DNA of 64,000 bases. Source: Nematocida ironsii (Eukaryota > Microsporidia). Below the pieces are notes generated by a model. The model was given only the letters and a program-made list of their open reading frames with translations. It had not been told where the DNA came from and made no database searches. Positions 31,278-40,075 of the stretch are shown here, in pieces (the first letter of the stretch is position 1; each line of letters starts with the position of its first letter). The stretch spans positions 1 through 64,000 of the forward strand of contig LTDK01000060.1 of NCBI GenBank assembly GCA_001642415.1. The letters are read 5' to 3'. Position numbers and translations under genes: made by a program.

Positions 31278-31730
31278 TCAGGGCCCAGTTATTTCTTTTC
31301 TTTTTCTTTTTTCATTTAAATTAAGTTTGTTAATTAGATTTTGCTTTTTGTTTATTTGTTTTTTTACTAAGTATATGACTCTTTCTTTGGCCTCTATCTC
31401 CCTTTTACTGCTTATAATTAAATTTATTTCTTCATATAATTTTTCTATTTTTTTAACTTCGCTCTCTATTCCCCGGGGTTTCTTTATACGCACTGAGTTA
31501 TGAACGGACTCAGTGAAGAGTGCAGTTATGTCTGATAAGACCTGGCTTAACTCACGGCAGGATGCAGGCGTTTCTTCCACAGACAGTGGCCTTTGAAAGG
31601 CCTCAATTATTTTTGGTATTCGAGGAACTTCCATGGCTTTCTTTGGCAGTGGTGGCTCTGGCCATATTTCTTTGATGTGCATGGCAATCATAAAGAAAAT
31701 AATATTTATAATTTTGAAAATTAAACTCAT
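31278..31730 (-). CDS. Small membrane-anchored coiled-coil protein, unknown
   Basis: 150 residues from the ATG at 31728-31730. The N-terminus MSLIFKIINIIFFMIAMHIK is a signal anchor or signal peptide. It is followed by a Pro-rich linker, a helix, and a strongly basic coiled coil to the end (INKKQNLINKLNLNEKRKRK). No family is recognised. It is divergent with the MADS-box gene, with only 53 bases between start codons, so the two genes must share a promoter region. Confidence 0.6.
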   Translation of the reverse strand: MSLIFKIINIIFFMIAMHIKEIWPEPPLPKKAMEVPRIPKIIEAFQRPLSVEETPASCRELSQVLSDITALFTESVHNSVRIKKPRGIESEVKKIEKLYEEINLIISSKREIEAKERVIYLVKKQINKKQNLINKLNLNEKRKRKEITGP

Positions 31731-31783
31731 GGCTATTTTCCTGTTTTAGAAAAATATATTTGCTAATTTTATGCGCCCCTGTA

Positions 31784-32830
31784 ATGGTAGACCCGAGGTA
31801 TTCACGAGATGATAGTTCTCCTAGGCTCGGCCCATCATACGAGAGAGCTGAACGGCAGAAGCAAAAAGCCTTTCACAATAGTATAGATGAAAAATACCAA
31901 GCCCCCTCTGGTATATACAGAGAATATCAAGAGAAGCCTGACTATGAAGACAGAGCCTCGGAGGATTACAGATATAATCAAAACAAAGAATACAGATATC
32001 GAAGAAATGATGACTACTTGCCCATGATGTATGAGCGGGCTTCTTCTGCTGAGAGGTCTCCAATAATGGAACAGTCGCCTTCACAAACACGAAAAGAAAA
32101 CACAGCAAGAGACAGAAGAATGTACAACCAGCCATTTCCAGGAAGGCAGTTCAGAAGTAATAGCATATCTGGGGGATCTTTATTATCTATAGGGCAAGAA
32201 ATAGAAAGAGACAAAATGCTGGGGTTTCATTCGCCCCCTATTCACACTGCACACAATTCTCCTACAGAGCCAAGCCTTTCTTCCATGGATAACCACCCAT
32301 TAGAGAGGCAGAAGTCGTCTGCTGCGCTTTCTAGCCTTAGATTCTTTAGAAAAGAGCAGATAGAGGATTCTGGTGAAAGTGAAGATGATTCATCTAAGCC
32401 AACAAAAGGCAGAAAGAAGATTCGCATGGACTTCATCAAAGACAAAGGCAGAAGAGGGGTTACCTTTAGCAAAAGAAAGAAGGGAATTATGAAAAAGGCA
32501 TACGAACTGAATGTACTGACAAAGTGTGAGATTCTTCTTGTGGTTGCATCAGAAACAGGACATGTATATACATTTGCTACACCGAAATTGCAACCAATCA
32601 TTAAGCAGCACGAGAATCTAATTCAGCAGTATCTTAACACCCCCTATACAAACGATGTAAACAGGATATACGACACTCCAGAAAGATTTCCACAAGACTC
32701 TGCTGGATACTACAAAAACAACGACACATATGGTTATGATAGAATTATCCGCGGCAACGCATACCCTCCTGGATACTACCAAAATGGATACGATGGGGAC
32801 AGTTCTCCGGAGAATGGGCCAAGGCTATAA
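31784..32830 (+). CDS. MADS-box transcription factor of the SRF/Mcm1 type
   Basis: 348 residues from the ATG at 31784; the frame extends upstream only to a TTG. The N-terminal ~200 residues are charged and disordered with many Arg, Tyr and Ser. The MADS domain lies at about 208-287, starting GRKKIRMDFIKDKGRRGVTF with the basic helix SKRKKGIMKKAYELNVLTKC, then the strand ETGHVYTFATPKLQPI and the SAM-like extension. The ETGHVYTFAT-x-KLQP stretch is diagnostic of SRF/Mcm1 rather than MEF2. Mcm1-type dimers bind CArG-like sites and set promoter choice through partner proteins. The C-terminal 60 residues are Tyr/Asn/Gly/Pro-rich and could be an activation region. RPB12 starts 30 bases downstream. 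Confidence 0.92.
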   Translation: MVDPRYSRDDSSPRLGPSYERAERQKQKAFHNSIDEKYQAPSGIYREYQEKPDYEDRASEDYRYNQNKEYRYRRNDDYLPMMYERASSAERSPIMEQSPSQTRKENTARDRRMYNQPFPGRQFRSNSISGGSLLSIGQEIERDKMLGFHSPPIHTAHNSPTEPSLSSMDNHPLERQKSSAALSSLRFFRKEQIEDSGESEDDSSKPTKGRKKIRMDFIKDKGRRGVTFSKRKKGIMKKAYELNVLTKCEILLVVASETGHVYTFATPKLQPIIKQHENLIQQYLNTPYTNDVNRIYDTPERFPQDSAGYYKNNDTYGYDRIIRGNAYPPGYYQNGYDGDSSPENGPRL

Positions 32831-32860
32831 ATATTTTATTTCTTCTTTTACTTGCAGAAA

Positions 32861-33016
32861 ATGAACGAGGAAGAGCGCAAATGCAGTTACCAATGCTCGG
32901 AGTGTAATAAAATAGCAATACTTGGACCAAAAGATGCTGTTCGATGCGTGCAATGCGGACACAGAATTCTCTATAAAATAAGATCAAACCAATGGACACA
33001 GTATGAAGCACTATAA
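32861..33016 (+). CDS. RPB12: RNA polymerase shared subunit Rpb12 (ABC10-alpha)
   Basis: A 51-residue frame read directly from the sequence, easily missed because of its size. It has a zinc ribbon with CSEC and CVQC, and the family hallmark stretch VRCVQCGHRILYKIR, followed by a short basic/aromatic tail ending QYEAL. Rpb12 is common to RNA polymerases I, II and III and bridges the Rpb2 and Rpb3 assemblies. The family is usually 45-70 residues, so this is full length. It begins only 30 bases after the MADS-box stop codon on the same strand; the intervening CTTTTACTTGCAG resembles a 3' splice site, but the protein is complete without any upstream exon. Confidence 0.92.
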   Translation: MNEEERKCSYQCSECNKIAILGPKDAVRCVQCGHRILYKIRSNQWTQYEAL

Positions 33017-33326
33017 TTAAATAAATAATGAAAATTCAAAGAAAGCGCTTTCTAAGATTTTAAGATGAGAGATAGTATTTTATGCTCTACACGAATTTTT
33101 ATGGCCCATTAATATGCATACTAAAAATAGGTGCGGTTAAAGCTGCAATTGCTTTTAAATTTATCTTTGAAATATATAAGCTATATAGATCAACAAAACA
33201 GAATATTTCTATGCACTAAGCAGGGTATGCACATTTAGAAATGATGTATGTTCTGCTGAGACTCTTTGGCCACTAGTATGTACCAGCAGAAATTTAACTG
33301 AAACATGAAAATTTTTTAGTATCCGA
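33017..33326. other. Spacer upstream of UTP12
   Basis: Nothing but AT-rich DNA is seen. The T-run ATTTTTTAG lies just before the UTP12 start. Confidence 0.5.
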
Positions 33327-35483
33327 ATGAATGAGTACATAGCTAATTATGCGTACACAAAAAGTATCTCTTCTATTGGAGAGAGCAGCTCTGTTTCTAC
33401 GCGAATAGGAGAAAGCAAGATAGCAGCCACTGCATACGAAAACATCATTGTATGGGATGTTGACACGCTGTCTATTCAAGAGTCAGTTAGCTACATAGGA
33501 TCAAGTGTAGTAACAGCCATTGCATGCGTGTCAGAAGAAGAGATGCAATTTATGGTAGGGCATTCCGACGGAACTGTAAAGTGCATTGATAGGCAGGGCG
33601 TAGAGCTATTTGGATTTAGAGAGCATATTAAAAAGATAATAGGAATACATAGCAGCTCTGACATTGTTGTGGTTTACACTACGTCTGCATTCACTGTAGT
33701 TGATCTAAGAACAGAAAGCGTTCTGTGCACCATCTCTATAGACATTCCTATTTCGGTAGGAAGAGTGATTGAAGACAAAATATACATGGGGACCATCCAG
33801 GGAATAGTTCACATATACACTATCAGCGATCTGTTCAATCGAATAGAAGAGGCCACCATGGTGCACCTTAGCGGCAACCAAATCTTAGACTTTCTTGTTG
33901 CTGGCACTTTATATGCAGTGTTGCCTGAATGCATCACCGATTTGCAGACAAAAGTTGAAATACCATTGAACCACAGGGCATCAATGCTCAGCTGCATAGA
34001 CTCTTTATTATTTACAAAGGACACTAAAGGAAAGTACCACTGGTTAAGTGTATCACAGGGAGTTATCACTGAAAAGGGGCAGTTTAAAAACACACGCCCA
34101 CCCACATCTATTCAGGCGTTCAAGAACAAAGCAGTAGTGCTATTTGCAGATAATGGATTATTGGTCTATAGAGGAAATGAGTATATGACGTCTATTGAAG
34201 GAGGCCGGGAGAATCTTCTTGCAGTGGTGGAGAACGCAGGCTCTATTTTAGGAATAACAGAGACTGAGGGCAAAGTATTTGCATCTGCGCCTGAAACAGA
34301 TGAGATAGACACCCTTCCAATGGCAACCCTTCTCTTCGAAGACCAAGGAATGGCATGTATATCTGTTCACAATGGCAAATACTATATTGGAAAGAAGGAT
34401 GGAAACATGTGCATACGTAACAAAGAGGGAGAAGAAATAGAAAGTATAAAATTATCAGACGAGCCGATTAGCTCGATTGATTTGAATGATCAACTAATTG
34501 CAGTGTCCACAGAAAACCGAGTGGTGCTACTGGAAAGAAATCTAAACAAGGCGGGCGCATCTGATCTTGAAAACTTTGAAAAAGATGAGCTAGAATATGA
34601 AGACGAGGTTATTTGTGTGCGAATATCACAGGACAGCACGCTGATATTTGCATCTTTGGCAGATAACACAGTTAAAGTGCATAAGGTAGATGGAACAAAG
34701 GTGCTTTCATTGTATGGCCACTCAGTTCCTGTTGTAGACATGTGTATGTGCAGCGAGAAAGACCTTTTATATACCCTAGGAGGAGACAAACTGATCAAGG
34801 TGTGGGGGCTGAGGCATGGAGAGTGCAGAAAAACTCTGAATCCTATTGACCCATCTGGAATATTCCTAAAAAACAACCTTCTTCTGGTCAGCACTGGATA
34901 TGGAATGATATACTACCTGAAAGACACATTTGAAAAGGTTAAAAAGATAGAGTATATGACAGGAAAGGCAAGGGCAGTTCCAGGGCAGAGAAGAATTGCA
35001 CTACTTGATAGACATCTTCTGATTATTCGAGAGAGAGCGCTTTCTCTTTTTACAGAAGGAGACTACAGCACAACAATAGCAGAACAGAGATCGCTTGAAG
35101 AAAGAGAGGCAGAAACAAAAGAAATTACAAAAAGCAAAAAGATCTATAAAATAGATGCAATCGAGGAGCTAGAATCAGCTTTAGAAGGAGACGACCCACA
35201 GTACATCTATAACGCCCTTAAAAGACTGTCAAAGACTGATATAGAGAAGTCGATTGACATTATGAATGGCGAAATTCAAGAAAAGCTATTGTGGGCACTT
35301 TCCAAAATACCAACAGATGATAATCCAATAATTTTTGCCTGGGCACTTGGAAGACTTCTTCAAAAAATCCCATGCACTGAAGTTCTTTCTGAAACCCTGC
35401 AGAAATTGCGGGCTGAGCTAAGAAAGCAGGCAAGACTTGCTATGTCAAATCGAGCGGCCATCATGTGGAGTATAAAACAATAA
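33327..35483 (+). CDS. UTP12: WD40 small-subunit processome protein Utp12 (Dip2/WDR3)
   Basis: A 718-residue protein with two WD40 propellers and a C-terminal helical Utp12 domain (residues ~610-718). It acts in the UtpB complex during early 18S rRNA processing in the nucleolus. Telling features are the propeller-two segment VICVRISQDSTLIFASLADN followed by VKVHKVDGTKVLSLYGHSVP and DKLIKVWGLRHGECRKTL, which follow Dip2/WDR3 rather than Pwp2 or Utp13. The C-terminal stretch with EELESALEGDDPQYIYNALK also fits Dip2. The family is usually 900-940 residues, so the WD repeats and linkers are reduced here. The start is the ATG at 33327; a second ATG follows directly in another frame. Confidence 0.85.
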   Translation: MNEYIANYAYTKSISSIGESSSVSTRIGESKIAATAYENIIVWDVDTLSIQESVSYIGSSVVTAIACVSEEEMQFMVGHSDGTVKCIDRQGVELFGFREHIKKIIGIHSSSDIVVVYTTSAFTVVDLRTESVLCTISIDIPISVGRVIEDKIYMGTIQGIVHIYTISDLFNRIEEATMVHLSGNQILDFLVAGTLYAVLPECITDLQTKVEIPLNHRASMLSCIDSLLFTKDTKGKYHWLSVSQGVITEKGQFKNTRPPTSIQAFKNKAVVLFADNGLLVYRGNEYMTSIEGGRENLLAVVENAGSILGITETEGKVFASAPETDEIDTLPMATLLFEDQGMACISVHNGKYYIGKKDGNMCIRNKEGEEIESIKLSDEPISSIDLNDQLIAVSTENRVVLLERNLNKAGASDLENFEKDELEYEDEVICVRISQDSTLIFASLADNTVKVHKVDGTKVLSLYGHSVPVVDMCMCSEKDLLYTLGGDKLIKVWGLRHGECRKTLNPIDPSGIFLKNNLLLVSTGYGMIYYLKDTFEKVKKIEYMTGKARAVPGQRRIALLDRHLLIIRERALSLFTEGDYSTTIAEQRSLEEREAETKEITKSKKIYKIDAIEELESALEGDDPQYIYNALKRLSKTDIEKSIDIMNGEIQEKLLWALSKIPTDDNPIIFAWALGRLLQKIPCTEVLSETLQKLRAELRKQARLAMSNRAAIMWSIKQ

Positions 35484-36211
35484 ATACACTCAATATACAA
35501 TCTATTGCTACTTCTAACCCGAAAAATTCTATACTGAACATCTCAATATAACCCGAAGATCCAAAAAACTACTGTTCAACCCGGATACTTAGTAAATCTT
35601 GGGTATTCTTAAAATGCATATATATTGCTGTTTTTATATTTGGAAATGGCATTTCTTTCTTATGCTATTATATTTTTAATGTATAATAGCTATTTGTATG
35701 TAGTGTGAACTATGCATGATTTATTAAAATTAAAATATTATTTATGCCTTACATGTAGTGTACACATCGTATTGTAAATATAAAAAGAAGCTATATGATA
35801 AAGAGTCTTACAGTGTGCTTTAAATATCTAAAGCCCTTAGAGATATATCTAAGTATTTATAATTATTATTATAGTTCTCATATGTTTAATCATAGCTCAA
35901 CTTAGTAAGCATTCAACAAATGTGTTCAACACATTTTTACATTATCAGATAGGCGCAGGGAAGTATTAAAAATAAAATTATTTATTCCTTAAAAATACAG
36001 ATTTGTTAATAAATGTGAACTAATACTATTTTTGCCGCACTTCACTTAAAATACCCCGAAAATTCAAAATCTATTTCACAGATAATATAATACTATTTTA
36101 TATTTATAATACTGCACTAACCCAAAAACAAATTCAATTTTTGGATATTCTATGGTGCATTTTTATAAATTTCTGCTCGCTTGTATGCTTTGCTGGATCA
36201 ATTCTTCTAAA
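35484..36211. other. Spacer with repeat copy B and three motif copies
   Basis: No gene is seen. Dispersed motifs lie at about 35516 (CTAACCCGAAAAAT), 35549 (ATAACCCGAAGAT) and 36053 (ACCCCGAAAATT). Copy B of the AT-rich repeat is at 35714-35754. Confidence 0.6.
35714..35754 (+). repeat. Dispersed AT-rich repeat, copy B
   Basis: The core is GCATGATTTATTAAAATTAA then AATATTATTTATGCCTTACAT, closest to copy A. Its left flank GTGAACTAT is also found beside copy C, extending that match to about 50 bases. It lies about 230 bases past the UTP12 stop. Confidence 0.75.
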
Positions 36212-36913
36212 TTAGAGAATTTCAGATACTTCTACTTTATGAACTGTTACTCCATCTTTTTTATCATTTTTTATTTTCCACTTACTCTTTTTCTTATGCA
36301 CTTTGTCTTCTATTTCATTATACATATCTGCAATAAACAAGAGCTCTTTCTTTTTTCTGTTATATTCGACATGGTTTACGTCTAGCAGCTCACCTGGCGC
36401 ATATCCCACTCGTATACTTCTCCATGCGTACGGAGAATATTCTTGCAAAAGATCATCATAATGCATTCCCTCAATCACTGCAGTTATTAATTTTTTTGCT
36501 TGGTCTTGTGTCATTGGCAGATTCTTCATTTGTAAGTTGTTTGCCTTTATATCAATATTTCGCTTGTAGGGCTGCCCGCTGTAAATAAGCCTTCCAGTAT
36601 GAAGAATCGGCTTGTAAACTATATCACTCAGTATGTTTAGAGGCTGGGAAATTGTCTTGTCCATTATATCTATAATAGATGTACTGGCGGCTTCTAATAA
36701 AACATCTGCAATATTAAGTGTAGTAGCCCCAGTGTTCGCTGTGAATTTAGTAAGCTTAAACACCCGAGAGCATATTGGAGATATACAATACCTGCTTATT
36801 AGACTGTTTTTTATACATAGCACATGGCGCAGCAGGTTCTTGTACTCTGGGGTACTTAGTACCTCCTTCTGTAAGTGCTTCTGAAACACAGAAAGAAATC
36901 CTTTTGTTTTCAT
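36212..36913 (-). CDS. Unknown basic protein
   Basis: 233 residues from the ATG at 36911-36913 (MKTKGFLSVFQKHLQKEVLS); the frame extends upstream only to a TTG. It is helical in the first two thirds, then has the region AYAWRS-like PYAWRSIRVGYAPGELLDVN and a Lys-rich C-terminal part (KKKSKWKIKNDKKDG). No signal peptide or membrane segment is clear. The family is not recognised. Its start codon is only 14 bases from that of the divergent small membrane protein, so each gene's promoter must lie partly inside the other's coding DNA. Confidence 0.65.
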   Translation of the reverse strand: MKTKGFLSVFQKHLQKEVLSTPEYKNLLRHVLCIKNSLISRYCISPICSRVFKLTKFTANTGATTLNIADVLLEAASTSIIDIMDKTISQPLNILSDIVYKPILHTGRLIYSGQPYKRNIDIKANNLQMKNLPMTQDQAKKLITAVIEGMHYDDLLQEYSPYAWRSIRVGYAPGELLDVNHVEYNRKKKELLFIADMYNEIEDKVHKKKSKWKIKNDKKDGVTVHKVEVSEIL

Positions 36914-36927
36914 TTGTTTTTGTAAAA

Positions 36928-37164
36928 ATGGAAGAGCCAAAAAAAAAGAGCATACTTGACATTCTTTTCCTGTCGCTAGGCATGTTTGTCTTCTCTTTTA
37001 TAATATTATATGTCTGTATGAAGAGGGTTATTAATCCTGGAAAGAAAAACTTTGGGAAGGTGTTAGGAAAAGGAACTAAAAGAAAGCAGAAAAGAAATAT
37101 AGATGTAATGAGCAGCAACAATTCAACAGTAAGTATTGAACTAAGCACTGCAGAAATGGACTAA
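36928..37164 (+). CDS. Small single-pass membrane protein, unknown
   Basis: 78 residues from the ATG at 36928 (MEEPKKKSILDILFLSLGMF). One membrane segment lies at about residues 9-31, followed by a basic region (GKKNFGKVLGKGTKRKQKRN) and a Ser/Thr/Asn tail. The charge pattern suggests the basic tail is cytoplasmic. The open frame upstream of this ATG overlaps the divergent gene in antisense and is not taken as coding. No family is recognised. Confidence 0.55.
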   Translation: MEEPKKKSILDILFLSLGMFVFSFIILYVCMKRVINPGKKNFGKVLGKGTKRKQKRNIDVMSSNNSTVSIELSTAEMD

Positions 37165-37900
37165 CTACTAGATACAATTTAAAATAGATCAAAGCTTAAA
37201 CATGTTTTTGTATTTTCAGATCTTTAAATAGGGATAATTAATCATTATATATAAATTAAATGTATGCATGTGTGTGCATACTCTAAAAAACTTCTTTAAG
37301 AATATGCCGTGATAAGATTAGATTCTAAGATGCTCTGACGGTTAACTGGCTTCTTATAATCCAAAAATGCAAATATTCATTTGTCACTTGTATATTTAAG
37401 TAATTGCTGCTCTAGTAAACTTCTGTGATTTTTTTAGCAATAAACAGAAAATTTGATAGCAAGCCTCATTTATTTTCGTATTGTTTATACTATATTAATA
37501 TTATAATGGCAATAAACGAAATTCAATATATATTATCTATTTGCATAGCATGTTTTTATTCCTTTTATAATATGTGAATGTATTTAGCGCTTGATTTCTT
37601 ATTTTAATTTATTCTTTATTTTCTTCTCTTCATAGATGGCAATTAACCATTTGACGTATATTATAACTGCTCATAAATATTAACTGTTTACATATCCAAA
37701 AATCAGCTGATATACGTTTATAAATACTGTGTTTAATTGAAAATACACAGGAGATATTTCTTATAGCCGCAGTAAATAGGCAGAAAATTAAATATACGCT
37801 TGTATTTTATCCCACGGCACAGCATGCTGGAAATAAATTCATTTAATAGCCCTACCCCGAAACCTGTTGGTTTATAGTCATTTTAGAGCAGCAGAGAATA
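37165..37900. other. AT-rich spacer
   Basis: No gene or repeat copy is seen. A near-motif TACCCCGAAACC lies at about 37854, close to the end of the next gene. Confidence 0.5.
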
Positions 37901-38515
37901 TTATTCCACCTGCTGCTGAATTAGTTTATTTAGTATTTTTGGTGAGACTGCGCCTTTTTCTATAGAAATGTCTACTATTTTACCATTTTCAGATGTAATG
38001 CATATAATAGCATCTGACGCTGCATACTCCTGGAGTATTGGTGATATGAAAAACTTGTCATCTACCAAGCCGTATGTGACTGTTTTTTTGTTTATTTTCC
38101 GCTGCTCTGCCCTGTAAATGTTTTCGGCAATTGAATGCCTGTTTTTAAATAGCTCTTTTATGTCTGGAACAGTCAGCAGTCTTTGTGCCTCTGCTAAACA
38201 GGCCTGCACTATTTCTTGAACTGCCCCTGTATCTACAAGCACATCTACAGAAACATTCGCAACTACCTCGCCATTCAGTTGTATTTTTTGAGCATTTATT
38301 GGAGCAGACTCTTCTGTTTTTATTCTTATGCTTACAATTGCAGAGCTTCCATTTTTGGATCCTTTCATGGCTATGTCACCATAGTTTTCTATTTCCTCTA
38401 TAATCACTTCAGAGTCTTTTGGATAAAATCCATTCTCATTTACCAGTGCTCTGAAGAATCCTCGCTCACTTGTACCAATAACTGTTCTACTACATCCTTG
38501 TCGAGAAAGTTTCAT
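37901..38515 (-). CDS. Probable exosome core subunit with RNase PH fold
   Basis: 204 residues. The order of strands and helices resembles an RNase PH domain. A GS-containing strand GSSAIVSIRIKTEESAP is followed by a strand and helix with LNGEVVANVSVDVLVDTGAV, and the helix QEIVQACLAEAQRLL. Near the end comes a Pro-x-Leu-x-Glu region (ISPILQEYAASDAIICITSE) with GKIVDISIEKGAVSPKILNK. That last part follows exosome ring subunits of the Rrp46, Mtr3 or Rrp41 group well. No phosphate-binding arginines of active RNase PH are obvious, as in the inert eukaryotic ring subunits. Which subunit it is cannot be decided. The role would be RNA 3'-end processing and decay. Confidence 0.55.
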   Translation of the reverse strand: MKLSRQGCSRTVIGTSERGFFRALVNENGFYPKDSEVIIEEIENYGDIAMKGSKNGSSAIVSIRIKTEESAPINAQKIQLNGEVVANVSVDVLVDTGAVQEIVQACLAEAQRLLTVPDIKELFKNRHSIAENIYRAEQRKINKKTVTYGLVDDKFFISPILQEYAASDAIICITSENGKIVDISIEKGAVSPKILNKLIQQQVE

Positions 38516-38834
38516 AAAAATCTTTTATGGTACACCAAAGCTAAGAACCTCTTGAATATGCAAAAAGCTTCAAACGAGCATGATTGGCCTAAACTCTTTA
38601 GAACATCTCTACATGCAATAGACAACTCTAAATTTTAGGCCAAAATACACAAAATATTACAGCAATCGGCTTTAAATTTCAGAAAGTATAAGTGGCCATA
38701 AAATAGTAATACATTTACAAAACAATTAGCAATATCTGGACACATCCAGAAGTAGAATTTGTTTTTGTGTTGTATATCATACATGCGACCACGCCAGCCA
38801 ATTGTTTTCTGTGTCCTTTCTGTTATTAACTATT
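38516..38834. other. Spacer
   Basis: Nothing recognised beyond short chance frames. Confidence 0.45.
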
Positions 38835-39662
38835 TTATGATGGTGGATAATTGTTGTACAGCAAATACGCTCCCCGAACATTTCCAAACATGGTTGATAT
38901 AAGCATATTTCGATCGAGCTCTCTATCAATATTCAAGCACTTTCCTATTGTTTCCTTAATATAGTGGAGAATTGCTGCATACGTGCACTTTGCTGTCTCC
39001 AAAGTCACTTGTTCGCTTAATTTGTACTCAAATGATCCCTTTTTAAGTCTATTATGAAGGTCTTTCACACTTAAAATCCTTTTTATCTTACAGCACAGTA
39101 CATTATAATTGGCGGAGAATAGAGAAATAAGTTGCGGTCTGTTACTCACGGCACTAGATAAATCTTCAGGGGTTCTTTTAAATAGTGAATATTGCTGATG
39201 TGTCTTTGTATTGTACGCAGAATCTTCTAAGTCTTTTTTTATATCCATAAGGAACTGATCCTTTAAAGCCCCCTTTAACTTTAGTACTTTTGACCTGCTC
39301 TCTGACTGTACATTCTTTGCACTTTCTTGGCTGGCAAGAGATATAAAATGAATAATTAGTCTATTATACGCCACAGGATCTATTCCCATCTCATTCACTC
39401 TTGTTATAATTTGTTGTTTTGTGTGCTTTTTTGTAATAACATCCCTTATAAGACTTTTCATCTGATCTGTTTTCTCTACCGGTATGTACATAGAAATAAT
39501 CTCATCTATATTTACGTCAGATGCTGGCGTGGAAAGATCTCTTTCATTCGGCAGATATTCGCTCTCTCTTACAGATATTTCAGAGTGGGTCTGCTCATGC
39601 TTTCCAAGAAAGAAATCCTCACTCTCTTCCGCATTCTCCATCTCCTCCTTTTTTATGTTCAT
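38835..39662 (-). CDS. Unknown protein with acidic N-terminus
   Basis: 275 residues from the ATG at 39660-39662. The first ~50 residues are acidic and disordered, and the rest is mainly helical. Features include a helix of two small hydrophobic faces (DPVAYNRLIIHFISLASQES), a Lys-rich segment (SKVLKLKGALKDQFLMDIKK), and a hydrophobic C-terminal part with TAKCTYAAILHYIKETIGKC. No membrane segment or zinc motif is visible. The layout would suit a nuclear complex subunit, but no family is recognised. Confidence 0.65.
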   Translation of the reverse strand: MNIKKEEMENAEESEDFFLGKHEQTHSEISVRESEYLPNERDLSTPASDVNIDEIISMYIPVEKTDQMKSLIRDVITKKHTKQQIITRVNEMGIDPVAYNRLIIHFISLASQESAKNVQSESRSKVLKLKGALKDQFLMDIKKDLEDSAYNTKTHQQYSLFKRTPEDLSSAVSNRPQLISLFSANYNVLCCKIKRILSVKDLHNRLKKGSFEYKLSEQVTLETAKCTYAAILHYIKETIGKCLNIDRELDRNMLISTMFGNVRGAYLLYNNYPPS

Positions 39663-40075
39663 TAAAACAAAAATTAAACTTGCCCTCTACTTATTTTCTT
39701 CCTTTCTAACTCTATTTATACTTTATAAAACAATACGGAAATTCATTTTACTAACATATAAAAATATAAATAGTAATTGCAATATACCATGTGTTATACG
39801 GTTGCTATGGATAAATGCCTTATAATGAATTCTTATTAAACACCAGGAGTATTCTAATATATCTAAAAATGTAAAGATTAGTTGATTTAATGCCATTAGA
39901 ACTGTCTAAGTGACATATTTAATTTATATAAAGACAACACATAGTAATTAATTAAAAGAGGTCTTCATAGCAAAAAGTCAATTCTTTTTACAGAATTAGA
40001 ATAAATATTTTCTATACAAAATAAGACTGATTAAAACCTGTCTATATTAAAGGTTCTATTAGAAAAAGAAGCAAT
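39663..40075. other. Divergent promoter region
   Basis: It lies between the starts of two divergent genes, the acidic unknown and the Skn7-like factor. It is AT-rich; no clear TATA box or motif copy stands out. Confidence 0.45.

Noticed and set aside
32849..32857. TTACTTGCAG-like 3' splice site before RPB12
   Set aside because: RPB12 is complete from the following ATG and no matching 5' splice site or upstream exon is needed.
36775..36927. N-terminal extension of the small membrane protein
   Set aside because: The extension is antisense to the divergent gene's coding region; the ATG at 36928 gives a sensible charged N-terminus and membrane segment.
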